A stretch of 64,000 nt of DNA from UBA9630 sp043725085 (GCA_043725085.1 JAYSLY010000007.1:1-64000), one strand, 5' to 3'; positions 13,717-21,333 are shown, counted from the first letter of the stretch. The notes: generated from the sequence alone by a model not told the origin. Made by a program: numbers and translations.

Positions 13717-13914
13717 TTAGTTCTCGCCGTTCGCGCAAGAATGAACCTGTATTGCGACGGCTTTTTCTACTCTCTCTCCAGCCTTCAAGCAATATACATC
13801 GCCACTGTTATTATCAGCATAGCAAAGCATATCGCAACACATACACTGAAGACAATTTTTTTCATCAAGAATTGTTGCTCCCAAGAAATGCGCTACTTCA
13901 GCTGTCTTAATCAT
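13717..13914 (-). CDS. Cysteine-rich small protein 2 (65 residues)
   Basis: The start is placed at ATG 13914 because AGAGGAG lies 7-8 bases upstream; a longer frame to 13968 lacks such a site. The protein reads MIKTAEVAHFLGATILDEKN, then CLQCMCCDMLCYADNN and a C-terminal tail. Five cysteines in CxxCxCC-x3-C spacing suggest metal binding. It is the middle gene of three and starts 51 bases after gene 1 ends. Family not recognised. Confidence 0.65.
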   Translation of the reverse strand: MIKTAEVAHFLGATILDEKNCLQCMCCDMLCYADNNSGDVYCLKAGERVEKAVAIQVHSCANGEN

Positions 13915-13964
13915 TTTCTTCTCCTCTTTTAACAGGTTTAATAAGCTGGATTTTCTTTTTGCCG

Positions 13965-14369
13965 TCAATTGCTACAGCAAAAGACCTCTGCAACTTTGTC
14001 GATTTTCATTCTTTTGGAAGTAAAAGGACATTTGCCTTTATGCCCACAACTTTCACTTCCACACACTCTCTTAATAATTAAAAAACAGTTAGCAGATTTT
14101 CCGCAAATTGAACATAGCGCAACCCTATTTTCCTGTCTCCTACTTGGTGCATAAGTGAATACCCGCCGAGTTGGTTTTGGAGAATCACCAATGCTAATTT
14201 CTTGTTGTACGACATCCTCTTCGATTGGTTTTTTCCCCATTCTGCAGTGGGGATTTTTTTCAGATCCCACCACAGTAACACCATACGTTTTGCATTGACC
14301 GTCCTTGTAATAGCGACAGTCGACACATCTTTCAACCACCTCTTCTTGGTTAAGAGAAATTTGTAGCAT
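13965..14369 (-). CDS. Cysteine-rich protein 1 (134 residues)
   Basis: The start is placed at ATG 14369, preceded by AAAAGGAGGTGG, rather than at 14399. The N-terminal part reads MLQISLNQEEVVERCVDCRY then YKDGQCKTYG, giving four cysteines in CxxC-x6-C form. A basic linker (about 50-80) leads to a second cysteine cluster, CSICGKSANC, then VCGSESCGHKGKCPF and a terminal CC. The arrangement suggests two zinc- or iron-sulphur-binding modules. It is the first gene of a three-gene operon downstream of the leader peptide and attenuator-like hairpin at 14436-14590. No family is recognised. Confidence 0.7.
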   Translation of the reverse strand: MLQISLNQEEVVERCVDCRYYKDGQCKTYGVTVVGSEKNPHCRMGKKPIEEDVVQQEISIGDSPKPTRRVFTYAPSRRQENRVALCSICGKSANCFLIIKRVCGSESCGHKGKCPFTSKRMKIDKVAEVFCCSN

Positions 14370-14435
14370 ATTTCCACCTCCTTTTGGCTGGGATAACATA
14401 AACTATTTGGATTAGAAACTACTAAATTGTTAAAG

Positions 14436-14462
14436 AAAAAACCGGCTCCCTTTCGAGACCGG
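14436..14462 (-). terminator. Attenuator-like terminator in the leader of the cysteine-rich operon
   Basis: On the minus strand CCGG-T-CTC pairs with GAG-CCGG around a 6-base loop and is followed by six T residues. It lies between the leader ORF (ends 14495) and operon gene 1 (starts 14369). Confidence 0.65.
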
Positions 14463-14528
14463 CTTTGGTTTTTTAAAAATGATTTTTACTCGCGCTACAT
14501 TATTTCATTTTCCAAAAACCAAAGCTGG
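14459..14528 (-). promoter_or_regulatory. Competing antiterminator pairing
   Basis: The segment 14514-14528, inside the leader ORF, can pair with 14459-14473 in 14 of 15 positions. The second segment shares its CCGG with the terminator stem at 14436-14462, so the two structures are mutually exclusive. Confidence 0.55.
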
Positions 14529-14590
14529 CCAGGGGTAATCCCGGACAAATTAATGACGCGCTTGGTTGTTTTGAAAACAATATTATTCAT
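14495..14590 (-). CDS. 31-residue leader peptide of the cysteine-rich operon
   Basis: ATG at 14590 opens MNNIVFKTTKRVINLSGITP then GQLWFLENEIM and a TAG at 14495-14497. Only six bases separate the -10 box from this ATG, so the transcript would begin at the start codon (leaderless). The codons for QLWFL coincide with the antiterminator segment 14514-14528. Its position before a terminator and an operon is that of a regulatory leader ORF. It could instead be an independent small protein. Confidence 0.5.
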   Translation of the reverse strand: MNNIVFKTTKRVINLSGITPGQLWFLENEIM

Positions 14591-14596
14591 GCGCTT

Positions 14597-14624
14597 AATA
14601 TAGCACTTATCTAATTTTTGTCAA
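14597..14624 (-). promoter_or_regulatory. Promoter of the cysteine-rich operon leader
   Basis: On the minus strand TTGACA (14619-14624), 16 bases, TATATT (14597-14602), with TGC just before the -10 box. Confidence 0.8.
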
Positions 14625-14765
14625 TTATTCCCTTTCAAAAAAACGATTAATGCGCTCCGCCCTACTCCTTTCGGCATTGGGCTCATTTTGCATTAAAAGA
14701 CTTCTCTTTCCCTATTTTTAATTTTTGATGTATAATGGGAAAGTAATTTTTAAACCTAAAACTCA

Positions 14766-15863
14766 ATGGAAAATAAGCGAAAAGTTATTATTGCTGTTAT
14801 TGCAATAGTAATCATCATAGTCGGGGCCGTCGTCTGGTCCAAAAAGAAAGGTCAAGCATCAAAAAAACAAATTGATATCAATCAAAAAATTGATACTTCC
14901 ACTCCCAGAAACCCTGCCGATGTCAGCTATCTTTCCGGATTGCCTTGTGATGATAAAGCCAGAAGGGCTGTGGCAGTAATGCAACCGGCTGATGTCGCCG
15001 CTCGTCCCGCTTCCGGTTTTTCAGATGCTGATATGGTTTTTGAAATGCCTGTTATCACCGCTTCAATCACTCGCCTTATGGGCGTTTACGTTTGCGGAAA
15101 TCCTGAAGATGTCGGGTCAATGCGCAGTGCTCGTCATGATTTTCTCAACATTGCTGCCGGACTCGATGCCATTTTTGTTCATTGGGGACGCTCCAATATC
15201 CAAAAATTCAGAGACGTCTTGGATGCAAAGACCTATGACGACATGAACTGCAACAATGACGGCGGTCGTTCTGCTGAACAATATTGCTATCGAAAAACCG
15301 GCATGGCCCGCGGAGTTGACACCGGCTATGCTAAATTTGCTACCCTTCTGGAAGGCGCCAAGGCTTTTGGGTATAACTTGCAAAATAAGTTTGTCGGCTA
15401 CCCACACAAGGATGAAGCGCCGCTTGACCAAAGACCAAATGGCGGACATTTGCGTGTTGCTTTCGCAAAACCCTATGACGCCACATATGACTATGACAAA
15501 GCCAGCAACTCCTATTTGCGTTCTTGGGGTGGAACAGCTGATACAGACAGGAATAATGGCAAGAGAATTGCCCCAAAGAATGTGGTAGTCCTAATTGCTC
15601 AATCTGATCAATTGGTTGAAGGAGAACAATATAATAATGTTCAGCTTGGTGATCCATGGTTTGATTCAGTTGATGCCGGCGAAGCGCATTACTATATGAA
15701 CGGCACAGAGGCGACTGGCACTTGGAAAAAAGACAAATCTGATGCAAAAAACAAGCTTTTCTTCTATGATGCTAGCGGACAAGAAGTGCAATTTGTTCCC
15801 GGACAAATCTGGGTAGAAATCCTTGAACCAGGCCAAAACCTAAAATGGGAAGTAGTTAACTAA
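14766..15863 (+). CDS. DUF3048 (YerB-like) cell-envelope protein
   Basis: A 365-residue protein anchored by one N-terminal membrane helix (VIIAVIAIVIIIVGAVVW, about residues 7-24), with the rest predicted outside. The DUF3048 core follows: RRAVAVMQPADVAARPASGF, SDADMVFEMPVITASITRLM, and VGSMRSARHDFLNIAAGLDA with VHWG. The two-lobed C-terminal part (GQIWVEILEP near the end) matches the second half of the family. DUF3048 proteins are envelope proteins of unknown biochemical role, first noted as Bacillus YerB. It stands alone, divergent from the cysteine-rich operon; a TATAAT lies near 14732. No Shine-Dalgarno sequence. Confidence 0.85.
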   Translation: MENKRKVIIAVIAIVIIIVGAVVWSKKKGQASKKQIDINQKIDTSTPRNPADVSYLSGLPCDDKARRAVAVMQPADVAARPASGFSDADMVFEMPVITASITRLMGVYVCGNPEDVGSMRSARHDFLNIAAGLDAIFVHWGRSNIQKFRDVLDAKTYDDMNCNNDGGRSAEQYCYRKTGMARGVDTGYAKFATLLEGAKAFGYNLQNKFVGYPHKDEAPLDQRPNGGHLRVAFAKPYDATYDYDKASNSYLRSWGGTADTDRNNGKRIAPKNVVVLIAQSDQLVEGEQYNNVQLGDPWFDSVDAGEAHYYMNGTEATGTWKKDKSDAKNKLFFYDASGQEVQFVPGQIWVEILEPGQNLKWEVVN

Positions 15864-15896
15864 GCTCCCGCCTAAAGCAGTAACTGATGAAACTAT

Positions 15897-16871
15897 ATGC
15901 TTTTCTTTCTCTACGGCGAAGATAATTTCCAATCATACGAAAAAGTATTGGAGATAAAAAATAAGTTTTCTCTCAATGACAAATCCCGCGCGGGTTTGTC
16001 TTTGTTTGACGCAAAAGATTCAAAAGAAAGCGCACTAGAAAAAATCAAAGTCGCCCTTTCTGCTTCGGGACTTTTTTCCTCAAAAAAATTAATTATCCTG
16101 CGACACGTCACTAGCGAATCGCCAAGCGATGAGCAGGCAAAAATCCTCAAATTCCTGAAGGAACGCACAGAAAAACTAAAAACCGACAATGATTCTGTTT
16201 TGATTTTTTGGGAAGCAGGGATTCCTCGAAAAAATAATGCGCTGTTTAAGTTTCTCTTGGAAAATTCAAAAAAACAAAATTTTGAAAAACTCGCCGGGCT
16301 AAAACTAAACCAATGGATTCTAAAAAAGCTTAAAGATATTGCGCCGGAAACGTCAATTTCCAACGATGCGCTGGAAAAATTAATCGCCTACGTGGGAAAT
16401 GACACGGCACTGCTCACGCAAGAATTGAAAAAACTAACCAATTATTCCAACGCAGAAATAATTAGCGCCGAGACGGTTAATCTGCTCACAAAAGCCAATC
16501 TCGACAATAATATCTTTGAAACAATCGAGGCGCTCTCGGCTAATCAAAAGAAAAAAGCACTGGAACTCTTCCATCGCCATCTCGAAAATGGTGATGACCC
16601 ATTCTACCTTTTCTCCATGTTCGTCTATCAATTTCGAAATCTCTTGCGCATTGCTTCACTCCAGGAAAATGGAATTTTTAGTGAATTTGAAATTGCCAAA
16701 CTCTCAAAACTCCATCCATTTGTCGTGAAAAAAAGTTTTCAACAAGCAAAAAATTTCGGTGAAAAAAAACTGATCGCCATCCACAAAAAACTGGGCGCGC
16801 TAGACGCAAAAATCAAAACCGGGCAAGCGGAAATTAAACTAGCCTTGGATAAATTTATTGTGGAACTGTAG
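15897..16871 (+). CDS. holA: DNA polymerase III subunit delta
   Basis: A 324-residue clamp-loader delta subunit. It begins MLFFLYGEDNFQSYEKVLEI, the family's YG-[ED]-[DE] opening, with a predicted N-terminal RecA-like fold lacking a Walker A motif. It continues through LTQELKKLTNYSNAEIISAE (middle domain) to the collar domain (FYLFSMFVYQFRNLLRIASL near residue 240). Delta opens the beta clamp (dnaN at 38136) for loading at primers. A bidirectional terminator at 17108 separates it from the convergent rpsT gene. The start is supported by the motif; no Shine-Dalgarno sequence is present. Confidence 0.92.
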   Translation: MLFFLYGEDNFQSYEKVLEIKNKFSLNDKSRAGLSLFDAKDSKESALEKIKVALSASGLFSSKKLIILRHVTSESPSDEQAKILKFLKERTEKLKTDNDSVLIFWEAGIPRKNNALFKFLLENSKKQNFEKLAGLKLNQWILKKLKDIAPETSISNDALEKLIAYVGNDTALLTQELKKLTNYSNAEIISAETVNLLTKANLDNNIFETIEALSANQKKKALELFHRHLENGDDPFYLFSMFVYQFRNLLRIASLQENGIFSEFEIAKLSKLHPFVVKKSFQQAKNFGEKKLIAIHKKLGALDAKIKTGQAEIKLALDKFIVEL

Positions 16872-16878
16872 CCACATA

Positions 16879-16958
16879 CCCTCCTCTCCCCTCGGGAGAG
16901 GACCTGCCCGAAATGCAATCGTTGCAGGCGGGTGTCACGTACTCGTGACAGGTGAGGG
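16879..16958. repeat. REP-like structured repeat, left element
   Basis: Outer arms CCCTC and GAGGG enclose three hairpins: CCTCTCCC/GGGAGAGG, a CCTGCC...GGCGGG stem with TGCA/TGCA inside, and TGTCACG/CGTGACA. It lies between convergent holA and rpsT. Confidence 0.65.
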
Positions 16959-17017
16959 AAAGGGCGTTTGATGATTTGATAGTCGTTCTTATTTATACTA
17001 ACCTCTATTTTATATCG

Positions 17018-17100
17018 CCCTTGCCCTCATCCGCCCTTCGGTTTTACCTTGCTGAAGCTTTAGCGTAAGCAGGCCACCTTCTCCCGAAGGGCGAAGGGGA
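17018..17100. repeat. REP-like structured repeat, right element
   Basis: CGCCCTTCGG and CCGAAGGGCG form an outer 10-bp stem around a second hairpin containing GCTTTAGC-like arms. Read in reverse complement it shares TCGGGAGA and CCTGC blocks with the left element, so the two look like inverted relatives. Confidence 0.55.
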
Positions 17101-17107
17101 TATAGAC

Positions 17108-17140
17108 AAAAACCATCCGAAGTTCTCGGATGGTTTTTTT
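17108..17140. terminator. Bidirectional terminator between holA and rpsT
   Basis: CCATCCGA (17113-17120) and TCGGATGG (17126-17133) form an 8-bp stem with A residues on one side and seven T residues on the other. Confidence 0.85.
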
Positions 17141-17160
17141 ATTTCAAAAAGTAAGTAAAA

Positions 17161-17433
17161 CTATTTCTTGGTTACCAGCGCTTTCACGGCCTTATTCAAT
17201 CTGGATTTTCTTCGAGCAGCTGTGTTCTTGTGCAGCACATTTTTTTCTACTGCCTTGTCGAGAGCTTTGATGGATTTCTTGAGATATTCTGTCGCTTTTT
17301 CTCCGTCGGCTTTCGCAAGAGCTTCCTTGGTATATTTTATTGCGCTTCTAAAGGCTCCTTTAATTTTACGGTTTTTCTCGGTCTTCCTTTCGGTCACCCG
17401 CATATACTTCTTAGCGGCTTTTTTGATTGGCAT
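17161..17433 (-). CDS. rpsT: 30S ribosomal protein S20
   Basis: A 90-residue, strongly basic helical protein: MPIKKAAKKYMRVTERKTEK, then KIKGAFRSAIKYTKEAL and the C-terminal HKNTAARRKSRLNKAVKAL. This is the S20 family, which binds the 16S rRNA 5' domain. The length is normal. It is convergent with holA across a shared terminator and upstream of nothing on its strand except the REP-like repeats. tsaE lies 42 bases upstream on the same strand. Confidence 0.95.
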   Translation of the reverse strand: MPIKKAAKKYMRVTERKTEKNRKIKGAFRSAIKYTKEALAKADGEKATEYLKKSIKALDKAVEKNVLHKNTAARRKSRLNKAVKALVTKK

Positions 17434-17475
17434 AAACTTTTTCTAAATTATTGATAAATTATGGTGCTGAGACAC

Positions 17476-18003
17476 TTAGATATTTTTAGCATGCTTTGGA
17501 GATTTTGGCAAGTTTTCCTCCTTTTTTACCAAAATAATCTTTCGCTTTTTCTCATCCATCCATTCAAATCCAAGCCAAATTGCCCGCCTTGGAATTATCT
17601 CTTTGATTTTATCCGCCCACTCAACAATGCAAATATTGCTTTCATCAGCAAGCATTTCTTCCCAGCCTAAATTCAAAATGTCACCAGAACTAACCCGATA
17701 CGCATCAAAGTGATATACTTTACGAATTCTACTATTCACCATTTTCTTATTATTGCTTGCCCCGTGTGAGCATAGCGATTTTACGGGGTCTCTTGTCTTG
17801 TACTCTTTCATCACCACAAAAGTCGGGCTAGTGTAGGGCTTTTGAGCTCCCAAACCTTCCAAAAGTCCTTGTGTGAAGGTGGTTTTTCCCGCACCAAGTT
17901 CGCCGGAAAGACAAATCACCTCACCGCCAGAAAGTTCCCGGGCAAGCAATTTCCCCAGCTTTTTTGTTTCAATGTGATTTTGCGTAATAAATTCTGTTTG
18001 CAT
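17476..18003 (-). CDS. tsaE: tRNA threonylcarbamoyladenosine biosynthesis ATPase TsaE
   Basis: A 175-residue P-loop ATPase that assists TsaB-TsaC-TsaD in making the t6A modification on tRNAs reading ANN codons. The Walker A motif GELGAGKTTF is at residues 34-43, TSPTFVV follows at about 58-64, and YHFDAYRV at about 97-104. Between the last two the protein has an extra segment of about 22 residues (71-94) coded by a palindromic DNA repeat (17760-17788) and flanking bases. Relatives go straight from KEY to YHFDAYR, so this looks like an in-frame repeat insertion in a surface loop. Core motifs are intact. Confidence 0.9.
   Translation of the reverse strand: MQTEFITQNHIETKKLGKLLARELSGGEVICLSGELGAGKTTFTQGLLEGLGAQKPYTSPTFVVMKEYKTRDPVKSLCSHGASNNKKMVNSRIRKVYHFDAYRVSSGDILNLGWEEMLADESNICIVEWADKIKEIIPRRAIWLGFEWMDEKKRKIILVKKEENLPKSPKHAKNI
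17760..17788. repeat. Palindromic repeat inserted in-frame in tsaE
   Basis: CCCCGT and ACGGGG arms enclose a 17-base centre. The element sits inside tsaE without breaking the frame and accounts for most of the unusual loop. Confidence 0.55.
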
Positions 18004-18099
18004 TTTTCCAGTCTAGCGGATTTTTTTAATTTTGCAAAACCGTCTTTGTCGACTATAATAAAGCTACTAAAAATCGCTATGTTTTAATATTTTGTGCTT

Positions 18100-18801
18100 A
18101 TGAATATTGGTATTATCCTTGCTTCCGGCATCGGGAAAAGAATGGGAGCAGGAAAAAACAAGACGCTCGTGACGCTCGGAGGAAAACCGATTATTTTTTA
18201 TGCCTTGTCAGTTTTTGAAAAATCAAAAGATATTGACGGCGTTGTACTAGTTGTTGGAGAAAAAGAAAAAAGCACCTTCCGGCAAATCGTTAAAAAATAC
18301 AGATTTAGAAAAGTGCAAGGGATAATTTCTGGCGGGAAAGAGAGACAGGATTCAAGCTATGCCGGAATTGATTTTATTGATAATTTCTTCGATAAGAAGA
18401 ACAAAGGCGGAATGATCCTGCTCTTCCATAATGGTGCAAATCCTTTTGTGACCCCGGCAGAAATTAATCTTTGCATAGTCGAGACAAAAAAACGCGGAGC
18501 TTGTGCTGTCGCCCATAAAACCAAAGATACAATCCGAGAAGTTAATTCGCATGGACTTTCTGTTCAAGTGCTTGACAGATCAAAACTTTGGAATATGCAG
18601 ACTCCACAAGCAATCCAATTAGCATTAGCAATAAGGGCGTTTCGAAAAGCCAGCATGGATAATTTTCTTGGAACAGATGATGTCAGTTTAGTGGAAAGAT
18701 TGGGCAAAAAGGTGAAAATAGTCGAAGCTGCAAAAAATAATTTCAAACTGACCACACCACTGGACCTAGAATTAGCAAAATTAATCTTAAAAAATACCTA
18801 A
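18100..18801 (+). CDS. ispD: 2-C-methyl-D-erythritol 4-phosphate cytidylyltransferase
   Basis: A protein of about 233 residues that activates MEP with CTP, the third step of the non-mevalonate isoprenoid pathway. The N-terminal nucleotide-binding loop is ASGIGKRMGAGKNK, and the substrate region reads SGGKERQDSSYAG and NMQTPQAI. The start is placed at ATG 18100 rather than an in-frame GTG six bases earlier, because the family begins shortly before the loop. One difference is HNGANPFVT where most enzymes have HDAARPFV, so the usual Asp-Ala-Ala-Arg stretch is altered. It leads a tight block: ispF starts four bases after it ends. Confidence 0.88.
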   Translation: MNIGIILASGIGKRMGAGKNKTLVTLGGKPIIFYALSVFEKSKDIDGVVLVVGEKEKSTFRQIVKKYRFRKVQGIISGGKERQDSSYAGIDFIDNFFDKKNKGGMILLFHNGANPFVTPAEINLCIVETKKRGACAVAHKTKDTIREVNSHGLSVQVLDRSKLWNMQTPQAIQLALAIRAFRKASMDNFLGTDDVSLVERLGKKVKIVEAAKNNFKLTTPLDLELAKLILKNT

Positions 18802-18805
18802 TTAT

Positions 18806-19294
18806 ATGTTTAGAGTTGGATTAGGACAAGATTCTCATCGATTTTCTGATGATAAAAATAAAAAATTAGTTTTATGTGGAATAGAACTGGCAGGAGAATG
18901 TGGCCTGGAAGCTAATTCTGATGGAGACCTAGTCTTGCACGCTCTCTGCGCCGCAATCGAACAAGCGCTTGGCAGAGTTAATTTTTCAGTTTATGCTGAT
19001 GAAATGTGCCAAAATGGTATCACCAATAGTCGGGAATACCTAAAAATAGCACTCTCTCATCTTAAGAAAGATGGCTATATTATCAATAATTTAGGCGTAT
19101 CGATCGAAGCCAAAAAACCCAAAATTTTGCCAATTGAAGATCGCCTAAGGACGAGCCTAGCTGAAATGCTTGGGCTGAAAAAAAACCGTATTGGAATCAA
19201 TGCTACATCAGGAGAGGAGCTAACTGCGTTCGCTAGAGGCGAAGGGATTCAAGTTTTTGTAATTATTAGTCTGACCCGAAATGAAAAAAATTAG
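18806..19294 (+). CDS. ispF: 2-C-methyl-D-erythritol 2,4-cyclodiphosphate synthase
   Basis: A 162-residue trimeric zinc enzyme that cyclises CDP-ME 2-phosphate. Metal ligands are visible: Asp9 and His11 in GLGQDSHRF, and His45 in SDGDLVLHAL. The C-terminal INATSGEELTAFARGEGIQV carries the conserved substrate loop, where TTTE is more usual than TSGE. It overlaps ispE by 14 bases, so translation is likely coupled. Length is normal. Confidence 0.93.
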   Translation: MFRVGLGQDSHRFSDDKNKKLVLCGIELAGECGLEANSDGDLVLHALCAAIEQALGRVNFSVYADEMCQNGITNSREYLKIALSHLKKDGYIINNLGVSIEAKKPKILPIEDRLRTSLAEMLGLKKNRIGINATSGEELTAFARGEGIQVFVIISLTRNEKN

Positions 19295-20150
19295 AGCAAA
19301 ATCGCCTGCCAAGCTAAATCTGACATTGGAAGTAACAGAAAGACTTTCCAACGGCTTCCACAAACTCCGCACCATAGTGCTAAAAACAGAAAATCTATTC
19401 GATGAACTTGAATTCGTTTTTGATAAGAAAAAAACAGGGATCAAGATTACCTGTAATAATCCCGCCGTCCCAACAGATGAAAAAAATATCTGTTGGAAAA
19501 TTACTGAACAATTTTTCCAAAAAACAGGAAAACGCATCGGGCTTGAGATACAAATTAAAAAAAATATTCCTCTGGCTTCCGGAATGGGCGGGGGCAGTTC
19601 GGATGGTGCGACAGTCCTCTTAGCGCTCAATCAATACTTTAAAAATTTATTACCCGAAAGAGAACTTATCGCACTGGCTGCAAAAGTGGGAAAAGACATT
19701 CCCTTGTTTTTTTCTAAAACGAGAGCAGTTAATATTACTGGCATGGGTGAAAAAATTAAACCACTAGAAAATTTTCCGGGACTTAATATCCTAGTTATCA
19801 ATCCGGCGGGAGAAATTTCTACTCCTTTGGCCTATAGCGAATTAGATCGGTCTTTGATTTTTATGAATGACCCAAATAGAAAAAATATCTCTCAAAAATT
19901 TATCAAAAACAAATCAGACATTGAAAAAATGTGTTGTTATTTATATAATGATTTTTCTGTCATAGCAAAAAAGAAATATCCAGTCATAGAAACACTGGAA
20001 AAAACAATCATTTCCTTCGGAGCAATCGGGGCTTCTATTACAGGAAAGGGACCGACAGTTTTTGGAATTTTCCAAACAAAAAAAGCTGCACTGGAAACAA
20101 AAAAAATCCTCAAAAAATATTATCCAAAATTTTTCATCGAATTGGCTTAA
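19281..20150 (+). CDS. ispE: 4-diphosphocytidyl-2-C-methyl-D-erythritol kinase
   Basis: A 289-residue GHMP kinase that phosphorylates CDP-ME. It starts MKKIRAKSPAKLNLTLEVTE with the substrate-binding KLNL motif, has the GHMP glycine loop LASGMGGGSSDGA near residues 94-106, and a C-terminal GASITGKGPTVFGIF motif. It overlaps ispF by 14 bases and is followed 16 bases later by ispG. In the pathway it acts before IspF, although the gene order is D-F-E. Confidence 0.93.
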   Translation: MKKIRAKSPAKLNLTLEVTERLSNGFHKLRTIVLKTENLFDELEFVFDKKKTGIKITCNNPAVPTDEKNICWKITEQFFQKTGKRIGLEIQIKKNIPLASGMGGGSSDGATVLLALNQYFKNLLPERELIALAAKVGKDIPLFFSKTRAVNITGMGEKIKPLENFPGLNILVINPAGEISTPLAYSELDRSLIFMNDPNRKNISQKFIKNKSDIEKMCCYLYNDFSVIAKKKYPVIETLEKTIISFGAIGASITGKGPTVFGIFQTKKAALETKKILKKYYPKFFIELA

Positions 20151-20166
20151 ATTTTTAAAAAACTAT

Positions 20167-21219
20167 ATGCAAAAGTACAAATCCCGTGTCGTTAAAGTCG
20201 GTCCATATAAACTAGGCGGAAATAATCCGGTGCGTGTGCAATCAATGTGTAACACTGACACGCGCGATGTCGCATCGACAGTTACTCAAATTTTAGCATT
20301 GGAAAAGGCTGGTTGCGAAATTGTGCGCGTGGCCATTTTGGATATGGAAGCCGCGCAGGCTATTGGAAAAATCAAAAAACAAATCCACATCCCACTGGTC
20401 GCTGACATTCACTTTGATCACAAGCTGGCGCTCGAAGTGATCGAGCAAGGGATTGATAAAGTACGCATCAACCCGGGAAATATTGGCTCAGATGAAAATG
20501 TCCGTGCAGTTGTGACGGCTTGCAAGAAGAAAAAAATTCCGATCAGGATCGGCATCAACGGAGGATCATTGGAAAAAGAAATTTTGAAAAAATACAAAGG
20601 CAACGTAACAGCCCAAGGTATGGTCGAATCCGCTATGCGCCATATTAAAATTTTAGAAAAACATAAATTCAAAGATATTTTAGTTTCGCTGAAAGCCTCA
20701 GATATTGAACGAACGGTCGAAGCTTATCGCCTTTTGGCCAAAAAAGTTGACTATCCTCTGCACATCGGCGTCACAGAAGCTGGCACGATTTTCCGTGGCA
20801 CAGTCATGTCATCCATTGGTCTCGGCATCTTGCTCTATGACGGCATCGGGGCAACACTACGCGTTTCGCTCACGGCCGATCCAATCGAAGAAATTCCAGT
20901 TGCCTGGGAAATTTTAAAATCACTAAAATTGAGAAAGAAAGGTGTTACCGTGACGAGTTGCCCGACTTGCGGACGCACGCAAATCGCACTCATTGACCTT
21001 GCCCAAAAAGTGGAGGCGGCAGTAAAAAATATCGATAAAGACATTCACATCGCTGTCATGGGTTGCGTGGTAAACGGTCCCGGCGAAGCACGCGAAGCAG
21101 ACATCGGCGTGGCTGGTGGCAAAGGCATGGGCGCAATCTTTGCCAAAGGCAAAGTGATCAAATCAGTTAAAGAAAAAGATATTTTGAAAACGCTTTTGGA
21201 GGAAATTGATAAATTGTAA
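20167..21219 (+). CDS. ispG: 4-hydroxy-3-methylbut-2-enyl diphosphate synthase
   Basis: A 350-residue iron-sulphur enzyme that converts MEcPP to HMBPP. The start is placed at ATG 20167; the longer open frame from 20062 overlaps ispE and adds unrelated residues. The TIM-barrel part begins VKVGPYKLGGNNPVRVQSMC NTDT-like and has LVADIHFDHKLAL. The cluster-binding C-terminal domain has SCPTCGR and MGCVVNGPGEA, giving the three cysteines and glutamate expected for the 4Fe-4S site. A hairpin with a T run at 21241-21272 ends the four-gene block. dxs, dxr and ispH are not in the window. Confidence 0.94.
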   Translation: MQKYKSRVVKVGPYKLGGNNPVRVQSMCNTDTRDVASTVTQILALEKAGCEIVRVAILDMEAAQAIGKIKKQIHIPLVADIHFDHKLALEVIEQGIDKVRINPGNIGSDENVRAVVTACKKKKIPIRIGINGGSLEKEILKKYKGNVTAQGMVESAMRHIKILEKHKFKDILVSLKASDIERTVEAYRLLAKKVDYPLHIGVTEAGTIFRGTVMSSIGLGILLYDGIGATLRVSLTADPIEEIPVAWEILKSLKLRKKGVTVTSCPTCGRTQIALIDLAQKVEAAVKNIDKDIHIAVMGCVVNGPGEAREADIGVAGGKGMGAIFAKGKVIKSVKEKDILKTLLEEIDKL

Positions 21220-21240
21220 TTATTATATTTTCTAACCCAC

Positions 21241-21272
21241 AAAAAGGCTCTCTTCAAATGGAGCTTTTTTTA
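21241..21272 (+). terminator. Terminator of the isoprenoid block
   Basis: AAAAAG-GCTC pairs with GAGC-TTTTTTT around a 10-base loop, followed by a T tract. Confidence 0.65.
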
Positions 21273-21304
21273 TCTGGCCTAAAAAACCTAAAGTTGACCG
21301 ATAT

Positions 21305-21333
21305 TTGACACCCGCCAAAATCCTTGCTACCTT
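21305..21333 (+). promoter_or_regulatory. Promoter of the DHH-family gene
   Basis: TTGACA (21305-21310), 17 bases, TACCTT (21328-21333), with TGC just before the -10 box. Confidence 0.65.

Noticed and set aside
13663..13932. Plus-strand ORF opposite the cysteine-rich genes
   Set aside because: It is the shadow of the minus-strand genes, which have strong ribosome binding sites and cysteine motifs.
20062..20166. Longer N-terminus for IspG
   Set aside because: It overlaps ispE and adds residues foreign to the family; ATG 20167 fits.
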